13,519 nt of DNA from JBFWUW01 sp050247075 (lineage in GTDB: Bacteria; Planctomycetota; Planctomycetia; Pirellulales; JBFWUW01), in NCBI GenBank assembly GCA_050247075.1, contig JBFWUW010000119.1, positions 1-13,519 of the forward strand, read 5' to 3'. This document shows, one piece after another, positions 1 to 6,647 of the stretch. A program made the translations under genes and the position numbers. Positions within the stretch are counted from its first letter, which is position 1, and every line of letters begins with the position of its first letter. The notes under the pieces are model-generated. The model was not told the DNA's origin. It made no database searches and worked only from the letters and a program-made list of their open reading frames with translations.

Positions 1-1
1 C

Positions 2-898
2 AAACGGATGTTGGAGCTGGCCAAGAAAGCCGACGAAAAGAACATCAAAAGCGCCGTCGGCCTGATGGTGCGGCATTGCCGCGGCCGGCAAGAACTTTAC
101 AAGCGGATTCAAGACGGCGAGATCGGCGACATCATTAACATGCGGGCCTACCGCATGCATGGACCGGTCGGGTCGTGCTTCTCCACCCCCAAGCCGGCCG
201 ACCGTTCAGAACTGCTGTGGCAGATCGAGCGGTTCCATAGCTTCATCTGGGCCAGCGGCGGCCTGTTCAGCGATTTCTACATCCACCAGATCGACGAGAC
301 CTCGTGGATGAAAAACTCCTGGCCGGTCAAGGCCCAAGCCCTGGGCGGCCGCCACTTCCGCGGCGACTACATCGACCAGAATTTTGACGCCTATGCCGTG
401 GAATACACTTACGAGGACGGCGGCAAGCTGTTCTTCGACGGACGCACCATGACCGGTTGCTACAACGACATGTCCAGCATGGTTCACGGTAGCAAGGGCT
501 CGGCCATTGTCAGCGAGGCGGGCCACACCCCCGGCAAAGTCCGCATTTTCAGCGGACAGAACAAGGACCGCAACGAAGTCGTATGGGCCTATCCCCAGCC
601 TGAGCAGAACCCGTACCAACTGGAATGGAACGACCTGGTCGATGCCATCATCAGCGACCAGCCGTACAATGAGGTTCCGCGCGGCGTGCAGGCCAGCCTT
701 GTCACCAGCATGGGTCGCATGGCCGCCCACACGGGCCAGTTGATTACCTTCGAGCAAATGCTCAACTGCCCGCAAGAGTTTGCCCCGGACGTGGCCAACT
801 TCACCATGGACGGCCCAGCTCCGGTTACGGCCGACGCCAACGGCAAGTACCCGGTTCCCGCTCCCGGCGTAACGACCGACGTGGAATACCAAGCCTAG
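2..898 (+). CDS. Gfo/Idh/MocA family oxidoreductase, C-terminal part (5' end outside window)
   Basis: The frame is open from base 2 (Lys-Arg before the first Met at base 8), so this is the end of a longer gene, not a start at base 8. About 298 residues are visible. The first residues (MLELAKKADEKNIKSAVG) match the junction between the NAD(P)-binding Rossmann half and the alpha/beta C-terminal half of Gfo/Idh/MocA dehydrogenases. The segment GGLFSDFYIHQID, with His at base 284 and Asp nearby, is the family's usual active-site His-containing stretch. The family oxidises or reduces sugars, inositols and related polyols with NAD(P); the substrate cannot be told. The nucleotide-binding GxGxxG and any Tat or lipoprotein signal lie upstream of the window. 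The tail is Pro/Ala-rich (about residues 265-296 counted from that Met). A strong terminator follows 29 nt after the stop. Family assignment is confident; specific function is open. Confidence 0.9.
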   Translation, partial: KRMLELAKKADEKNIKSAVGLMVRHCRGRQELYKRIQDGEIGDIINMRAYRMHGPVGSCFSTPKPADRSELLWQIERFHSFIWASGGLFSDFYIHQIDETSWMKNSWPVKAQALGGRHFRGDYIDQNFDAYAVEYTYEDGGKLFFDGRTMTGCYNDMSSMVHGSKGSAIVSEAGHTPGKVRIFSGQNKDRNEVVWAYPQPEQNPYQLEWNDLVDAIISDQPYNEVPRGVQASLVTSMGRMAAHTGQLITFEQMLNCPQEFAPDVANFTMDGPAPVTADANGKYPVPAPGVTTDVEYQA

Positions 899-926
899 CG
901 GCAACGGTCCCTTGAACGCAAAACGT

Positions 927-965
927 CATCGCGGGTGGGCAACATGCCCGCCCGCGATGTTTTTT
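927..965 (+). terminator. Rho-independent terminator after the oxidoreductase gene
   Basis: A 14-bp stem (927-940 with 946-959, one G-U pair) closes a 5-nt AACAT loop and is followed at once by six T (960-965). This is a textbook intrinsic terminator for the + strand gene ending at 898. On the - strand the same hairpin is followed, after three bases, by four T (complement of 920-923), so it may also stop transcription from the convergent lactonase gene ending at 1027. Confidence 0.88.
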
Positions 966-1000
966 GGGCCAGGCAGCAGAGCGGCATTGTGCGTCCGTCT

Positions 1001-1030
1001 CATGCCATCGGCGATGGCATCGCCTCCTAC
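1001..1030 (-). repeat. REP-like palindromic element, copy A
   Basis: Read on the - strand it begins GTAGGAGGCG and runs to CGCCGATG. It contains a 6-bp stem GGCGAT/ATCGCC with a 3-nt loop (1010-1024), and alternatively a perfect 9+1+9 palindrome (1002-1020). The first 25 nt match 21 of 25 with the element at 2964-2988, and two of the four differences form a compensating base pair in the stem. The TAG inside its head is the stop codon of the lactonase gene, so element and gene end overlap. It may be a dispersed extragenic repeat; the copy number in the genome is unknown. Confidence 0.55.
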
Positions 1031-1983
1031 GGTGCTGCCCACTTGGGCCAGGCGACTTGCCCTGGTATCGGCAGGCGGGTGGTGAAAACTGTCTTGCCGG
1101 CCGTGACAAAGAGCGTGCAGCCGTCGGGGCCGCCAAACGCCAGATTGGTCAGCACGTCCTCGGGAATGGGAATGCTGTACAGGAGTTGGCCGTCCGGTGA
1201 CACTACATAGATCGCCGGTGGTACTTCGGCCGTTTCGTGCGGCCCGCGCGGTTGGCGGATGCCAGCGGCAATGTACAGATTGCCTTGCACATCCAACCGC
1301 ATGCCGTCTCCGCCGCGTCCGCGGCCAAAATCGAAGACGAGCCGCTGGTTGGATGGCTGCCCCGCTTCGTCCAGGTCGAACGACCAGATCTTGCGGTTGC
1401 CGCCAACAACCGGACAACTATCGACGACGTACAGCGTTTGGCCATCTTGCGTAACGGCAATGCCGTTGGGGCGCTGCACGTCTGGCCGAGACACGATACG
1501 TACCACGCTGCCGTCGGCGTCGATGCGGTAGACGGCCTCCTCGCGCATCTCCATTTGAGAGCGGTTCCCGTAACATGGGTCGGTGAAATAGACCCGGCCC
1601 CGGCCATCGACGCAGATATCGTTAGGTGAATTGTACCGCAGGCCTTCGTAACGGTCGGAGAGTACCACGTATTCGCCGCTGGCCAGATTGGTGCGCGTCA
1701 CGCGACGCCCGCCCCCCGATCCAAACTCGTTCCCTTCGCAATGGTACAGGCGTCCTAGCCCGTCAAAGGTTTGGCCATTGGTGCGGTGGCTCGGTTCGCG
1801 AAAAACTGTCCGCGTGCCGTCGGCGGCAAGTTTGAGAATGCGATTGTTCTCGATATCCGAGAAGTACAAGCTGCCATCGGCGGTGGCCGCCGGCCCTTCG
1901 GTAAAAGCCAGCGAGGTCGCGGCGCGGACCCCGGCGGCGGATGTCTCGGTCGGCAATTCAGAACTGGCGGCGGACAACGGCAT
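1027..1983 (-). CDS. SMP-30/gluconolactonase/LRE family protein (cytoplasmic lactonase-like)
   Basis: A protein of 318 residues, the usual length for a six-bladed SMP-30 beta-propeller. Family metal ligands are visible: E29 in TEGP, N121 in SPND, N173 in RPNG and D226 in GGDGM. The blade motifs LYFSDIENNRI, VYFTDP, TLYVVDS, NLYIAAG and TLFVTAG are also present. Members bind a divalent metal and hydrolyse sugar lactones or related esters; the substrate here is not known. No signal peptide is seen, so it is probably cytoplasmic. The Met at 1983 is chosen because AGGAGG lies 6 nt upstream and homology-like sequence starts soon after; an in-frame extension to 2058 would overlap the upstream gene's stop and encodes a basic stretch unlike the family. 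It is second in an operon with the zinc-ribbon membrane gene, 22 nt apart. Its stop codon lies inside a REP-like element. Confidence 0.9.
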   Translation of the reverse strand: MPLSAASSELPTETSAAGVRAATSLAFTEGPAATADGSLYFSDIENNRILKLAADGTRTVFREPSHRTNGQTFDGLGRLYHCEGNEFGSGGGRRVTRTNLASGEYVVLSDRYEGLRYNSPNDICVDGRGRVYFTDPCYGNRSQMEMREEAVYRIDADGSVVRIVSRPDVQRPNGIAVTQDGQTLYVVDSCPVVGGNRKIWSFDLDEAGQPSNQRLVFDFGRGRGGDGMRLDVQGNLYIAAGIRQPRGPHETAEVPPAIYVVSPDGQLLYSIPIPEDVLTNLAFGGPDGCTLFVTAGKTVFTTRLPIPGQVAWPKWAAP

Positions 1984-1989
1984 GGGGCG

Positions 1990-1995
1990 CCTCCT
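1990..1995 (-). promoter_or_regulatory. Shine-Dalgarno AGGAGG that fixes the lactonase start
   Basis: On the - strand AGGAGG stands 6 nt before the ATG at 1983. It falls in the 22-nt gap after the stop of the upstream membrane-protein gene, which supports independent translation of the second gene of the operon. Confidence 0.8.
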
Positions 1996-2005
1996 ACAAG
2001 TCAAC

Positions 2006-2689
2006 TTAGAATTCGATGTTCCACGGCACAGGCAGCCCCGCGGCAAAACGTAAGGCAATCGTGGCTGCCAGATACAGGCAGTAGTGGAAAAACCCGTTGC
2101 CGAAATCGAGGTCGAAACAGCCCAGCGCCGTTAGGCCGCCCACCACCAGGATTGGCGCGACAATCACCACCAGCATCCAATACTCGCTGATGGAGGCTTC
2201 TGGGATCAGCTTGAATCCGCCCCACAGGCCGATATAGACCAGCGAGCAGATGCCTGCCCGCAACCACAGTTTGAGGCCGGAGTAGACTTCCATGACTTCA
2301 TCGTTGCGGAAGATCATATAGCCCAACACCGTCAACGGCGGCGTGACCAGCAACAGCCCAACTGCTTGCAACATCAAATTCCCGGCGATCGCTCCGCGAG
2401 CCAGGCGGGCCACGACCAATGCCACAATCGCCCCCACGGCGATTGAGACCACCACCGGCAATTGAATCTTGCTCTTGGGGCGAACGATCGGCTTGGCGGT
2501 AGCCCGGCCGGTACTATCCTTGCCGCCGCTCGCATATTCCTCCGGGGCATGGATCACCACTTCCGCCGCGCTGGCGGCCGGAATTTTAATGATGGCCTTG
2601 CATTTGGGGCATGGCCCCTGCTTGCCGGCAAATTGATCGCTGACCCGAAACGACGCTTTGCAGCCGGGACAGATGACAGGAATCGGCAT
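2006..2689 (-). CDS. Zinc-ribbon multi-pass membrane protein, function unknown
   Basis: A protein of 227 residues. The N-terminus holds two CxxC knuckles, CPGC at 7-10 and CPKC at 27-30, spaced like the MJ0042-type zinc-ribbon module that heads many planctomycete membrane and regulatory proteins. A polar linker (about 40-75) follows, then about five hydrophobic segments (about 77-97, 104-127, 141-161, 170-191, 199-220). The likely topology is a cytoplasmic metal-binding head on an inner-membrane bundle. No enzymatic motif is visible, and the membrane part cannot be assigned to a transporter or receptor family by eye. The ATG at 2689 has only a weak GAGTGG-like site before it, but the zinc ribbon begins within the first ten residues, so the start is probably right. 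It is the first gene of an operon with the SMP-30 protein; whether they share a task is unknown. Confidence 0.85.
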   Translation of the reverse strand: MPIPVICPGCKASFRVSDQFAGKQGPCPKCKAIIKIPAASAAEVVIHAPEEYASGGKDSTGRATAKPIVRPKSKIQLPVVVSIAVGAIVALVVARLARGAIAGNLMLQAVGLLLVTPPLTVLGYMIFRNDEVMEVYSGLKLWLRAGICSLVYIGLWGGFKLIPEASISEYWMLVVIVAPILVVGGLTALGCFDLDFGNGFFHYCLYLAATIALRFAAGLPVPWNIEF

Positions 2690-2785
2690 CGAGCCACTCT
2701 ACGCGGTTGGAAAACGCGGCAACGCCGAGCGGTTGGCCGCACATCGAAAGGACACTGGCAGCGTATGGGTGCCGCCGCACCGGCT

Positions 2786-2813
2786 AGTTTGGCAGAGGCA
2801 TATTGCAAGTCAA
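2786..2813 (-). promoter_or_regulatory. Possible sigma70-type promoter for the leftward operon
   Basis: On the - strand TTGACT (2808-2813) matches five of six bases of the -35 consensus, and CAAACT (2786-2791) is a weak -10, separated by 16 nt. It would give a leader of roughly 90 nt before the ATG at 2689. The -10 is poor and planctomycete promoters are not well defined, so this is tentative. Confidence 0.25.
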
Positions 2814-2934
2814 GCGGCGGAAGATGAGCAATTTACGAGCGCGGACTAGCCGACAATTGCCTGCCGCGAATTCGCTCCCGCCGTTGCTTGCCTCGGCCGG
2901 GCGGCGCAATTAGGCTGCTGAGGAAAGCCGCCTA

Positions 2935-2961
2935 CCCTCTCCCTCTCGCTTTGGGAGAGGG
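2935..2961. repeat. CCCTCTCCC/GGGAGAGGG hairpin repeat
   Basis: A perfect 9-bp inverted repeat (2935-2943 with 2953-2961) around a 9-nt loop. Purine/pyrimidine hairpins of this kind are, to my knowledge, scattered between genes in many GC-rich bacteria. It sits directly beside the REP-like element at 2964-2988, so the two may form one composite intergenic repeat. There is no T-run, so it is not a good terminator. Confidence 0.6.
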
Positions 2962-2963
2962 AG

Positions 2964-2988
2964 CATCGGCGTTGGAAACGCCTGCTAC
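2964..2988 (-). repeat. REP-like palindromic element, copy B
   Basis: On the - strand it starts GTAGCAGGCG and ends CGCCGATG. The core is a 6-bp stem GGCGTT/AACGCC with a 3-nt loop (2968-2982). It matches copy A (1006-1030) at 21 of 25 positions in the same orientation. Of the four differences, two exchange an A-T pair for a T-A pair in the stem, one is in the loop and one in the head. This supports selection on, or copying of, a folded unit. Confidence 0.6.
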
Positions 2989-3030
2989 AAACTTTGTCTC
3001 TGCTTGCCCGCGGGTTGCTGGATTCACTTT

Positions 3031-3034
3031 GGAG
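3031..3034 (+). promoter_or_regulatory. Shine-Dalgarno GGAG that selects the start at 3044
   Basis: GGAG lies 9 nt before the ATG at 3044. The in-frame ATG at 2888 would translate through both hairpin repeats and gives an implausible N-terminus, whereas 3044 leads into a signal peptide. Confidence 0.65.
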
Positions 3035-3043
3035 ATTTCTTCT

Positions 3044-4900
3044 ATGTCGCAAACATCCTCGTTGCTGGCTGCCGCCGCCGATTCTTCCACCTTGCGCCTT
3101 TCACATATTGCCTTAGCCCTGTCCCCCGCTTCACTGCTTGCTATGGCCACACTTACCTTGATTGGTATGGCTGCTGGCGTCTGCCGGGCGGACGATGGCC
3201 CGGCGTGGGACAAGGCCGAGGCCGTGCCGATGTTTACCGTGGGCAATTACTGCGAAGGGGTAGTCTTCGACCACATCGGCCAGGGGTACATTTCACACGG
3301 AAACCAGATCACCCTGTTCACGCTCGACGGCCGCCACCGCAAATGGGCAGAAACCGGCGCGCCCAATGGCCACAAAGTACTGCCCGACGGCACCCACCTG
3401 GTTTGCGACGCCAGCCATCATGCGGTGCTGCATCTTTCCGCCGCCGGAAAAATGCTGGAGCACGCCGCCAGCCAATGTGATGGCCAACCGCTGCGCGGGC
3501 CTAACGATCTGACACTCGATACGCCGCATGGCGGCTTCTACTTTACCGACCCTGGCGAGTCGGGCAAGGAAAACCCCATCGGCACCATTCATTACGTCGA
3601 TAAGGCCGGCAAATGCACCCAATGCGACGGCGGCTATGCTTATTCGAACGGTATCGTCCTCACACCCGACGGTAAGAAGCTGTACGTGGCCGAGAGCCAA
3701 CACAACCGAGTTTGGCTGTACGACGTGGAAGCACCCGGCAAGCTGGCCAACAAGCGGCTGTTTGCCGATCTACCGACCAAAGACACCGAGGCGGGACAGA
3801 TCGACAATCAGCCCGACGGCATGTGCCTGGACCTGGCCGGAAACTTGTACGTGGCGCACTACGGCATGAAGCAGGTGCAAGTCCTTAATCCCGAAGGCAA
3901 GATCATTGCTCGATTACCGGGTGGAAACACCACGACCAGCAACGTGGCCTTTGGCGGGCCGTATATGGACCAGCTCTTTGTCACCGGCGGACTAGGGCCA
4001 GAGGCTGGCGAAGGAGGCTTGTTTCGCTTGGACTTGAACGTGAAGGGGCTGGTGGTCTTGCCGCCGCCCGCCAACCAGATGGCCGACCAGATGGAACTCG
4101 GCCCAGATTCCCAACGGCAAGAAGGCGTGCCGCAAGGGACCGTGACGCATGTGGCCGGTTATCGCAGCAAGGTTTTTCCGGGGACGGTTCGCGATTATTG
4201 GCTCTACGTGCCGGCCCAATACGACAAGAGCAAGCCAGCCGCGGTGATGGTCTTTCAGGACGGTGCGTCTTACGTCAATGAAATGGGAGACCAGCGCGTG
4301 CCGGTCGTGTTCGATAATCTGATCCACAAAGGAGAAATGCCCGTCACCATAGGCCTCTTTATTAGCCCTGGTGTCTTTCCGCCCACGGCGGAAGGGGAGC
4401 AGCCCATCAGCAATCGCAGCTTTGAGTACGACACGCTCAGCGACCAGTACCCGCGGTTCATCGTGGACGAGATGCTGCCGCTGGTTGGTAAGGATTACAA
4501 TCTTACGCAAGAAGCCGCTGGACGTGCTATCTGTGGTATCAGCAGCGGCGGCATCTGTGCTTTCACCGTCGCTTGGGAGCGCCCGATGGCATTCAGCAAA
4601 GTCCTAAGCCATGTGGGCAGCTTTACCAACATCCGCGGCGGGCACAATTATGCGGCCATGCTGCGCAAGACCCCGCCCAAGCCCATCCGCGTTTTCTTGC
4701 AGGATGGCTCCGGCGATTTAGACAACGAACATGGCAACTGGCCGCTAGCCAATCTCGAAATGGCCCGATCGTTGGCCTTTATGAAATACGACTACCGCCT
4801 GGAATACGGTGATGGGGGCCACAACCACAAACATGGCGGTGCCATCTTGCCCGATTCGTTGCGCTGGCTGTGGCGCGGCTATCAGCAGGCCGGAAAGTAA
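3044..4900 (+). CDS. Exported fusion: SMP-30/gluconolactonase-like propeller plus esterase-D/enterochelin-esterase-like hydrolase
   Basis: A protein of 618 residues. A long signal peptide has its hydrophobic core at about 22-46 and likely cleavage after VCRA (about 49). Residues about 60-335 form an SMP-30-like beta-propeller with the usual ligands E71 (CEGV), N154 (GPND), N202 (SNGI) and D258 (QPDGM), and blade motifs FYFTDP, LYVAES, NLYVAHYG and LFVTGG. After a linker, about 365-618 form an alpha/beta-hydrolase of the esterase-D/Fes type: VRDYWLYVPAQYD, VMVFQDGASY, then G-I-S500-S-G as the nucleophile elbow, an acidic D554-G-S-G-D558 segment, and H593/H595/H597 in the GGHNHKHGG segment, one of which should be the catalytic His. 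It probably hydrolyses lactones and esters outside the cytoplasm, perhaps from polysaccharide or phenolic conjugates; substrate unknown. An in-frame Met at 3143 also precedes a hydrophobic stretch, but 3044 has the better ribosome site. Divergent from the other SMP-30 gene. Confidence 0.9.
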   Translation: MSQTSSLLAAAADSSTLRLSHIALALSPASLLAMATLTLIGMAAGVCRADDGPAWDKAEAVPMFTVGNYCEGVVFDHIGQGYISHGNQITLFTLDGRHRKWAETGAPNGHKVLPDGTHLVCDASHHAVLHLSAAGKMLEHAASQCDGQPLRGPNDLTLDTPHGGFYFTDPGESGKENPIGTIHYVDKAGKCTQCDGGYAYSNGIVLTPDGKKLYVAESQHNRVWLYDVEAPGKLANKRLFADLPTKDTEAGQIDNQPDGMCLDLAGNLYVAHYGMKQVQVLNPEGKIIARLPGGNTTTSNVAFGGPYMDQLFVTGGLGPEAGEGGLFRLDLNVKGLVVLPPPANQMADQMELGPDSQRQEGVPQGTVTHVAGYRSKVFPGTVRDYWLYVPAQYDKSKPAAVMVFQDGASYVNEMGDQRVPVVFDNLIHKGEMPVTIGLFISPGVFPPTAEGEQPISNRSFEYDTLSDQYPRFIVDEMLPLVGKDYNLTQEAAGRAICGISSGGICAFTVAWERPMAFSKVLSHVGSFTNIRGGHNYAAMLRKTPPKPIRVFLQDGSGDLDNEHGNWPLANLEMARSLAFMKYDYRLEYGDGGHNHKHGGAILPDSLRWLWRGYQQAGK

Positions 4901-4943
4901 ACAGGCCGTGTCTGGTTGCCCGGCCCGCATGGAAATTCACCAC

Positions 4944-6293
4944 TTACCGCCGTAGCACCCTGCCGCCGTCGGAAGCTTCCGTCGGTTCCTCGCGCCGGGA
5001 AACCGTCGCATCGGGTGCGGCGGGCGTTGATTTGCGCCGCCACTCCAGCAAGACTTTGCCGGATTGGCTAGGGGCGGGCGAAGCTGCCGCCAGCCGGCCA
5101 TCATCCGCGTCAGTCGGAGTTTCCTCGGGGTGCGATTCAATGGTTGCCCATTCATCTCTTGTTCGTGGTTCGGCCGGGTAACGTGGCTCTGCCGCATAGG
5201 CAGGTTCATCCCCGACAGGCAGTTCGGCCGCCCGGCCTACCAACGGCCGCGCGGCTTGCTCCGTGATCGGCTGCCACTCGCCCCGCTGAAAAACCTTGTC
5301 CAAGGCACCGCGAACCCGGGCCAATGGGGCAAAACGCCTGGCCGGCGGCGCGGCGTCATCTCCAGGCCCGGGACGTGCCGTGGCGGCAACCGTCGTTTGG
5401 CCGCGAACATCTTCGTTTTGCCCGCGATAGATCAGATTGGGCTCCGGCCGCGCGGGACGCTCGTTGCTGGCAAGTTCACTCGTGGGCTGCGGCGCGGGGG
5501 CCGTCGGTAGAGTTTCGATACTCCCTTCGCGGACCCAGTTTAACCAGGCGTCTTGCAAGGCCGCCAGACTGGGATACCCGTAATGCGTGCGGGTAACGTC
5601 GGACCATTGCTCGTTCTTCAAGCCGTCTTGGACGAACTGGATGAATTTGCCTTGGCCGCCATCTTGCAGCAGAAAGCTCACCACCGAGTGTCCTTGGGCA
5701 TATAGCGGCATGACATCTTGAGGATAGTCCTTCATTTCAAACATGCGATTGAAGGGAATGCCGCGGCCGGTGCGCAAAAACAACTGCAAGTGGCGTTGAT
5801 GGTTGGTCCGTTCGCTGACATGCTCGACCGTTGTGCAGGCCCCTTCGTCGGCCCAGCGCGGCAACGGCTGCCGAAAGTGGCTGGCAAAAATGGTGTGCGT
5901 GACTTCGTGCGGCAGGACCGAATCGAGCACTCGTTCCAGAGTGCCCTGGATGTTCATCCGCCAGCCGTAGACCTCGCCTCGATTAAACATAAAGCTGGTG
6001 GCCCCGCCGGCACCCAGATTGGCACCTACCTTGACGGTAATCGGACAAGGGCGTGACCAGTTCTTGGGCAGCGGCTCACCCAGCCAATGAATGGCCAGAT
6101 CATGGCGAAAGCGTTCCGCGGCATCGCCCACCTGCTGGGCGATCTGCTGCGTGGCGGCTTCTACCACAAAGTTGGGCGTTTGATGTTGGGCCGCCTGGCT
6201 GTTAGCAGCCAGCGACAGCACCGCCACCAGGGCAATAGCGATACGGAACGACAAGGCAAGATGGCGCAGTGGAGCTTCCATGCTCTTTCTCAT
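4944..6293 (-). CDS. Secreted zinc metallopeptidase (peptidase MA-like gluzincin) with long disordered tail
   Basis: A protein of 449 residues. The signal peptide is MRKS then a hydrophobic core (about 12-30), with cleavage near SQA-A (about 34-35). The catalytic site is clear: H129-E130-V-T-H133 in LPHEVTHTIF, with E150 in PRWADEGAC 17 residues on, the gluzincin pattern HExxH...E seen in the peptidase-MA group. It should bind one zinc and cut proteins or peptides in the periplasm or outside; the target is unknown. Residues about 35-258 form the folded part. From about 260 to the end it is rich in Pro, Ala, Glu and Arg, with a short internal repeat (YAAEPR/YPAEPR), and looks disordered. The ATG at 6293 lacks a clear Shine-Dalgarno; the in-frame ATG at 6281 has purine-rich GAGAAAGAG just before it and would still leave the signal core, so either start is possible. 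Convergent with the fusion gene, 43 nt apart, with no clear terminator in the gap. Confidence 0.88.
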   Translation of the reverse strand: MRKSMEAPLRHLALSFRIAIALVAVLSLAANSQAAQHQTPNFVVEAATQQIAQQVGDAAERFRHDLAIHWLGEPLPKNWSRPCPITVKVGANLGAGGATSFMFNRGEVYGWRMNIQGTLERVLDSVLPHEVTHTIFASHFRQPLPRWADEGACTTVEHVSERTNHQRHLQLFLRTGRGIPFNRMFEMKDYPQDVMPLYAQGHSVVSFLLQDGGQGKFIQFVQDGLKNEQWSDVTRTHYGYPSLAALQDAWLNWVREGSIETLPTAPAPQPTSELASNERPARPEPNLIYRGQNEDVRGQTTVAATARPGPGDDAAPPARRFAPLARVRGALDKVFQRGEWQPITEQAARPLVGRAAELPVGDEPAYAAEPRYPAEPRTRDEWATIESHPEETPTDADDGRLAAASPAPSQSGKVLLEWRRKSTPAAPDATVSRREEPTEASDGGRVLRR

Positions 6294-6384
6294 CTATAGA
6301 AGGGTCTGCGCGGCGGGCCGACTGCTTCCATGCAGGCGATGCCGGGCGTGGGGCGATCCCCTTGCAATCCTTGAGCCAAAACAC

Positions 6385-6403
6385 CCGGCGAAAGCCGGTT
6401 TTT
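6385..6403 (+). terminator. Terminator-like hairpin with GAAA tetraloop and T5
   Basis: CCGGC (6385-6389), loop GAAA, GCCGG (6394-6398), then TTTTT (6399-6403). It has the form of a short intrinsic terminator on the + strand, but no + strand gene lies just upstream. It could be a terminator of an antisense or leader transcript, or a repeat. The stem is only 5 bp. Confidence 0.35.
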
Positions 6404-6541
6404 CGGATAACCGCGTTAATCCCGGCATTCCGTGCGTTTCGCGTAGTGGCTCTGGCCAACTCCGTGCGGGTGGAGATGGTCCAGGCGTTGCAAAGTTTGC
6501 AAAATCTACCCGGTTTGAAGGGACCGACCTAGAGCGGTTTG

Positions 6542-6647
6542 CCTCGATCAGCGCTTCGAGGAGCCGAGAGCCGCTCGGCAATGCTGGCAAAGTAGCGGCT
6601 TGCGCGGCCTGCCAGCAGGCAGCCAATGCGCTTGTGCTAGCAAGCGC
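6542..6647. other. Cluster of four consecutive perfect hairpins (possible structured RNA or repeat)
   Basis: Four inverted repeats follow one another: CCTCGA/TCGAGG (6542-6547, 6556-6561), GCCGAG/CTCGGC (6563-6568, 6574-6579), GCCTGC/GCAGGC (6607-6612, 6615-6620) and GCGCTTG/CAAGCGC (6628-6634, 6641-6647). The first two are one base apart. It lies 270-375 nt upstream of the giant gene's start, so it could be a leader, a small RNA on either strand, or a decayed repeat. No known RNA family is recognised. Confidence 0.4.

Larger units (their letters stand above)
2690..3043. other. Divergent intergenic region between the two lactonase-type transcription units
   Basis: 354 nt with no credible gene. 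It must carry promoters for the leftward operon and for the rightward fusion gene. Best-looking leftward boxes are at 2786-2813. For the rightward gene only a weak pair was found: TTGCCT at 2888-2893 and TAGGCT at 2911-2916, 17 nt apart. Two hairpin repeats (2935-2961 and 2964-2988) lie within the probable leader of the rightward gene. No riboswitch or operator is recognised. Confidence 0.7.

Noticed and set aside
206..904. 232-residue open frame on the - strand over the oxidoreductase
   Set aside because: It overlaps a clearly recognisable Gfo/Idh/MocA coding frame and shows no protein family features.
2888..3043. N-terminal extension of the fusion protein to the ATG at 2888
   Set aside because: It would translate both hairpin repeats and put 52 residues before the signal peptide; 3044 has GGAG at 9 nt.
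3992..4510. 172-residue open frame on the - strand within the fusion gene
   Set aside because: It lies opposite conserved SMP-30 and esterase sequence; no ribosome site or domain.
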